64,000 nucleotides of DNA from CAZMRW01 sp964568805. Its GTDB lineage: Bacteria; Pseudomonadota; Gammaproteobacteria; Methylococcales; Methylomonadaceae. Below, in pieces: positions 60,825-64,000 of this stretch. The stretch is taken from positions 24,683-88,682 of the forward strand of contig CAZMRW010000006.1 in assembly GCA_964568805.1 (NCBI GenBank), read 5' to 3'. A model generated the notes under the pieces. The model had not been told where the DNA came from. It was given only the letters and a program-made list of their open reading frames with translations, and did no database searches. Position numbers and translations under genes: made by a program. How positions within the stretch are numbered: the stretch's first letter is position 1; every line of letters starts with the position of its first letter.

Positions 60825-63256
60825 ACCAACCCCATCTTTTTCAAATGCTCATCGACTTTGGCGCTGAGTGTTTCCACTTGTTGGGTTAATTCCGGCAGAG
60901 GCGCTTCATAACGCTCTTCCAATGTTTTTACGCGGTTGGCGAGTTGCTGCGTCACCCGTTCGATTTCCGCGACGATATTGGCTTGCAGAGTTGCCAGCCA
61001 TTTGTCTTCAACAATCAGCGCCTTATTCTCGGCCTCGGTGAGCTTGGGGTATTGCTGGAAGACTTTTTTATCCAAGGCTTCCTGGGCAATTTTCACCAAG
61101 CTTTTATTATCGGCCTCAGTTTCAAGCAGTTTTTTCACTTGGCTAAGCACTTTAATTTCATCCACATCGGTTGCTTGTTTTTGCCTTGCGCTGACGCTGG
61201 CTTTAGTGACTTTGCCGCCGTCAGTTAGCGCATCTTCCAGCAGGCCGCCTTCTACAGCGTGTTCTTCGATATAGGCTTCCAACTCCTGGGTGCTGGCATC
61301 GGCTATGGCTTGCAGGGCGTCGATTTCGCGTTGTCCATCGGCAAAATAACGCTGCACGATTAACGCGGGCGGTATCAGTTCGGCTTTGTATTTTGCTTTG
61401 TTGATAATCAGGTCTGGTGTCTCTTTTAGCTTTTCGCCTTTTTTAACCACCAGCTCACGAATGCTATTAGCTGCTGCCCAGCCATCTTGGGTAATAAAGT
61501 AGACGTCATCTTGCATGGTATCAAACCAGTAATTCATGATGATCTGGTACATGTCGTAACGGTCTAACAAGGGCGCATCGGTATAGGCATCGAGCAGTTT
61601 TTCTGAAATGCGGTGGATGACGTCTTTAGGGAAATCGTTTTGATTGAGCACCGCTAGATTGGCTTGCTCTTTCCAGCGCTGGAATAAGGCCAAACTTATT
61701 TCGGCAAAGTGTTTGAACTCAGGGTGTTCGAGTATGGTGCTTTTGACTTCGGCGGCTTTGACCAGGGCTTTGCTGTAACCTTCCCGGTATGAGGTAAACA
61801 GTGTTCGGCGCAGGCTGGGAAATACTTTCCAGTAGCTATCCAGCGCTTCAAGGTCGGCATTGGGTATGCCACCGCAAAGATGGGCGCTGAGGTCGTGCAG
61901 ATCTTCTGGTGTAGAGCTGTCGATATAACGGGGTATGTTGAGGTTGTAGTCGTTGGCTTCGATTTCTTTAAAGCTGACCATGCGGCTGTAGCGACTTTTG
62001 GGGATATGGTTGTTAAAGACATCGACAATTTTATGCAGGTCTTGATCACGCAGGCGGTTTTTGGGGCCGTCTTTTTTAAAGCCTTTGCTGGCGTCGATCA
62101 TGAAAATGCCGCTGTCAGGATTGTCCAGGCGCTGTTTAGCGCCGGCTTTATCAATCACAATGATACAGGCGGGAATGCCGGTGCCGTAAAACAGGTTGGC
62201 AGGCAAGCCAATGATGCCTTTGATATAACCTTGTTTGATCAGATTACGGCGTATATCGGCTTCGGCATTGCCACGGAATAACACGCCGTGCGGCAAAATG
62301 ACGGCCCCTTTGCCGGTGCTTTTCAGGGATTTAAGGATGTGCAGCAAGAAGGCGTAATCGCCGTTTTTTTCCGGCGGGATGCCGTATTCAAAGCGGCCGT
62401 AACAATCGTCTGCCGGTGTAAAACCGGTATCCCAGGCTTTGAACGAAAACGGCGGATTGGCGACGGCAAAATCGAAGGTTTTAAGTGTGCTGTTATCGTT
62501 CTTGAATTCCGGTTCGGCCAAGGTGCTGTGGCCGCCAGGGGCGATTTCGGCATCGGCATTGTTGTGCAGGATCATGTTCATGCGGCACAGCGCAGTAGTG
62601 GCGACGTCTTTTTCCTGACCGTAGATGCTTAAGCCATTGCGGGCTTCATCGGCGGCTTTTAATAATAGCGAACCGGAACCACAGGTGGGATCGTAAACGG
62701 TTTGATCTTGCGGAGTGTCTTTAGTGATGCCCACCACTTTAGCCAGGATGCGCGAGACTTCCGCCGGGGTATAAAACTGGCCTTTGCTTTTGCCGGAGTC
62801 TCTCGCGAAGTTGCGCATCAGGTATTCATAAGCGTCACCGAGCAAGTCGTCGCCCTGGGCGCTGTTGCCGCCGAAATCCAGCCCTTCAAATATGCCGATC
62901 AGCTTGGAGAGCCTGTCGACCATTTCCTTGCCTTTGCCAAGACGGTCTTCATCGTTAAAGTCGTTATCTTTGTTGGCGAGCCAGGGCAGCTCGTTTTCTT
63001 TGGCGATGCCGTCCAGCACGATGTTGAGTTTTTCGCCGACTTCCTTATCGCCCTTGAGTTTGATTATATCCGGGAAGGCGCAGCCTTCCGGCACCACGAC
63101 CATGGCTTTGGGATCGTTCAGGTATTTATCGGAAACGTACTTCAGGAACAGGAAGGTGAGCACATAATCTTTGTATTGTGAGGCATCCATACCACCCCGC
63201 AGTTCGTCACAGCTTTGCCATAGGGATGAGTAGAGTTCGGTTTTTTTGATGGCCAT
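60818..63256 (-). CDS. hsdM: Type I restriction-modification methylase subunit M
   Basis: The 812-residue adenine N6-methyltransferase has an N-terminal helical domain (MAIKKTELYSSLWQSCDELR), SAM motif I YDPTCGSGSLLL (188-199) and catalytic NPPF (267-270). It is longer than the usual 500-550 residues. After the catalytic domain (about residue 470) come some 340 residues with FRRTLF-like helices and a C-terminal coiled coil, a form seen in some type I systems. It leads the hsdM-hsdS-hsdR-metalloprotease operon and protects host DNA. Confidence 0.95.
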   Translation of the reverse strand: MAIKKTELYSSLWQSCDELRGGMDASQYKDYVLTFLFLKYVSDKYLNDPKAMVVVPEGCAFPDIIKLKGDKEVGEKLNIVLDGIAKENELPWLANKDNDFNDEDRLGKGKEMVDRLSKLIGIFEGLDFGGNSAQGDDLLGDAYEYLMRNFARDSGKSKGQFYTPAEVSRILAKVVGITKDTPQDQTVYDPTCGSGSLLLKAADEARNGLSIYGQEKDVATTALCRMNMILHNNADAEIAPGGHSTLAEPEFKNDNSTLKTFDFAVANPPFSFKAWDTGFTPADDCYGRFEYGIPPEKNGDYAFLLHILKSLKSTGKGAVILPHGVLFRGNAEADIRRNLIKQGYIKGIIGLPANLFYGTGIPACIIVIDKAGAKQRLDNPDSGIFMIDASKGFKKDGPKNRLRDQDLHKIVDVFNNHIPKSRYSRMVSFKEIEANDYNLNIPRYIDSSTPEDLHDLSAHLCGGIPNADLEALDSYWKVFPSLRRTLFTSYREGYSKALVKAAEVKSTILEHPEFKHFAEISLALFQRWKEQANLAVLNQNDFPKDVIHRISEKLLDAYTDAPLLDRYDMYQIIMNYWFDTMQDDVYFITQDGWAAANSIRELVVKKGEKLKETPDLIINKAKYKAELIPPALIVQRYFADGQREIDALQAIADASTQELEAYIEEHAVEGGLLEDALTDGGKVTKASVSARQKQATDVDEIKVLSQVKKLLETEADNKSLVKIAQEALDKKVFQQYPKLTEAENKALIVEDKWLATLQANIVAEIERVTQQLANRVKTLEERYEAPLPELTQQVETLSAKVDEHLKKMGLVW

Positions 63257-63539
63257 TGAGAAATTGTTTTATTGTTTTAATCTGCCCGCTTACAAATGAA
63301 TTATACAGATAGCAAACAGCTGTTCATGTTCAATTACGGCAGGTGTGGTTATAGGTATTTTGCGCCAGTTTTGCTTGCGGCATTTTACAGCAAGACACGG
63401 CTGGGATGATTTAAGCCATTTGTTTAAATTTGCATTATGCCGAAAAAAATTCGGCATTAGATCCTTCATCGACTGTAGCTCAAAATCATCAATGAGAAAT
63501 GATCCAATATACTAGCGAATCGTTGGAAGGTATAACGTG
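63257..63539. other. Region between hsdM and the cobalamin gene
   Basis: No gene is seen in about 280 bases. It holds the hsdM promoter region and, at 63437-63457, the perfect hairpin ATGCCGAA-AAAAA-TTCGGCAT, which lies 83 bases beyond the end of the cobalamin gene and may terminate it. The following minus-strand run is A/T-rich but not a clean U-tract. Confidence 0.45.
63437..63457 (-). terminator. Hairpin downstream of the cobalamin synthesis gene
   Basis: An 8-base perfect stem with a five-base loop. On the minus strand it is followed by AATGCAAATTT, so the terminator call rests on stem strength and position rather than a U-run. Confidence 0.4.
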
Positions 63540-64000
63540 CTAACTGTCAGCATCAAACCATGTGGCGACCTGATTGCTTTCGGAAGGAAAATACCAGTGC
63601 ACATACGATGCCCTGACATTGTTATAGCGCACGCCCTTGTCGCCATTTAAGACGTCAAAAGCGGTCTCCAAACCCTCATCCTGCTCCCGTTTGGAATAAT
63701 GAAACTCATGGCCTGTTACCCCGGACGCTTCCTGCCTGTGGCCTAATGCCGCCAATTGCGTCTGCATGATTGAAAGATAGGGGAAAATAGCCGCCATAGG
63801 CCACTGTTTGCCATTGACGTCAACCAAAGCTTTGCCCAGTAACATGGCGCCGCCGCATTCAGCCAGGACGGGTTTGCCGGCATCGGCATGGGACCGTAAT
63901 GAATCCCACGTGGCCGATTGGGATAATGGCTCGGCATACAATTCAGGGTAGCCGCCGGGCAACCAGATGGCATCGGTCCCTGGTGGCACCGGCTCGCCGG
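63540..64000 (-). CDS. cobB: Cobyrinate a,c-diamide synthase, C-terminal part (5' end off window)
   Basis: The frame stays open to the right edge. Visible are about 153 C-terminal residues of the glutaminase (class I GATase) domain: AIWLPGGYPELYAEPL, the nucleophile in VLAECGGAMLLG, GHEFHYSKRE and the catalytic His region ASYVHWYFPS. This is the CobB/CbiA enzyme, which amidates the a and c side chains of cobyrinic acid using glutamine and ATP. Its upstream neighbours are off the window. CobQ has a different end, so CobB/CbiA is favoured. Confidence 0.85.
   Translation of the reverse strand, partial: GEPVPPGTDAIWLPGGYPELYAEPLSQSATWDSLRSHADAGKPVLAECGGAMLLGKALVDVNGKQWPMAAIFPYLSIMQTQLAALGHRQEASGVTGHEFHYSKREQDEGLETAFDVLNGDKGVRYNNVRASYVHWYFPSESNQVATWFDADS

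Noticed and set aside
1..64000. tRNA or rRNA genes
   Set aside because: I saw no cloverleaf with TTCGANTC-type arms or rRNA stretches in the non-coding gaps; a tRNA finder run would settle it.

Overview
The window looks like chromosomal DNA of a gammaproteobacterium. The gene orders ponA<>pilMNOPQ-aroK-aroB-damX, ndk-rlmN-pilW-hisS-yfgM-bamB-der, tgt-yajC-secD-secF and rhodanese-secB-gpsA are typical of that class. An EpsB/E/F/G/L-type exopolysaccharide operon, as known from methylotrophs, and the general style of the proteins suggest a type I methanotroph (Methylococcales). That is an inference: no methane- or methanol-oxidation gene lies in the window.

Layout. 1-6.8 kb (minus strand): an exopolysaccharide operon running off the left edge (epsB-epsE-epsF-epsG-epsL-glycosyltransferase). 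It is headed by an 86-residue protein with a PEP-CTERM-like tail. 6.8-7.85 kb: a long AT-rich control region with three dyad repeats spaced 39-40 bp. 7.85-10.4 kb (plus): a PilZ protein and an ABC exporter. 10.4-21.5 kb (minus): glucokinase, a DUF411 protein, hemE, damX-like, aroB, aroK and the type IV pilus alignment/secretin genes pilM-Q. Divergent from pilM is a class A penicillin-binding protein (21.7-24.1 kb). 24.2-27.5 kb (minus): rpmE, an AmpG-type permease and NhaD, with a decayed exonuclease III gene (xthA) between rpmE and ampG. 27.6-29.7 kb (plus): siroheme sulfite/nitrite reductase and a DUF934 partner. 29.9-32.5 kb (minus): ctpA and envC. 32.8-35.4 kb (plus): an ArsR-type regulator with the cysteine spacing of persulfide sensors, a membrane-anchored rhodanese, secB and gpsA. 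35.5-38.2 kb (minus): L,D-transpeptidase, YggT and proC. 38.3-40.4 kb (plus): a spore-photoproduct-lyase-like radical SAM protein, an overlapping short-chain dehydrogenase and an orphan 64-66 residue protein. 40.5-54.9 kb (minus): a divergent transketolase, tpx, der-bamB-yfgM-hisS-pilW-rlmN-ndk, then secF-secD-yajC-tgt. 54.9-63.3 kb: the remnant of a REP-associated transposase, then a type I restriction-modification operon hsdM-hsdS-hsdR ending in a YgjP-type metalloprotease gene. The right edge holds the 3' part of a cobyrinate a,c-diamide synthase gene.

How the parts fit together. Many genes serve the cell envelope: polysaccharide export, pilus assembly, peptidoglycan synthesis, remodelling and recycling, outer-membrane assembly and Sec export. 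Cyclic-di-GMP control of the polysaccharide genes is suggested by an MshEN-like N-terminus on EpsG and by the PilZ gene across the control region. Two loci concern reduced sulfur. The recent-looking changes are the restriction island next to tgt, which lacks the usual queA neighbour, the transposase tail and the xthA scar. The most promising leads are the phased dyad array above the eps operon, the ArsR/rhodanese pair, the divergent transketolase and the four-gene restriction operon. None is proven here to be a new system.
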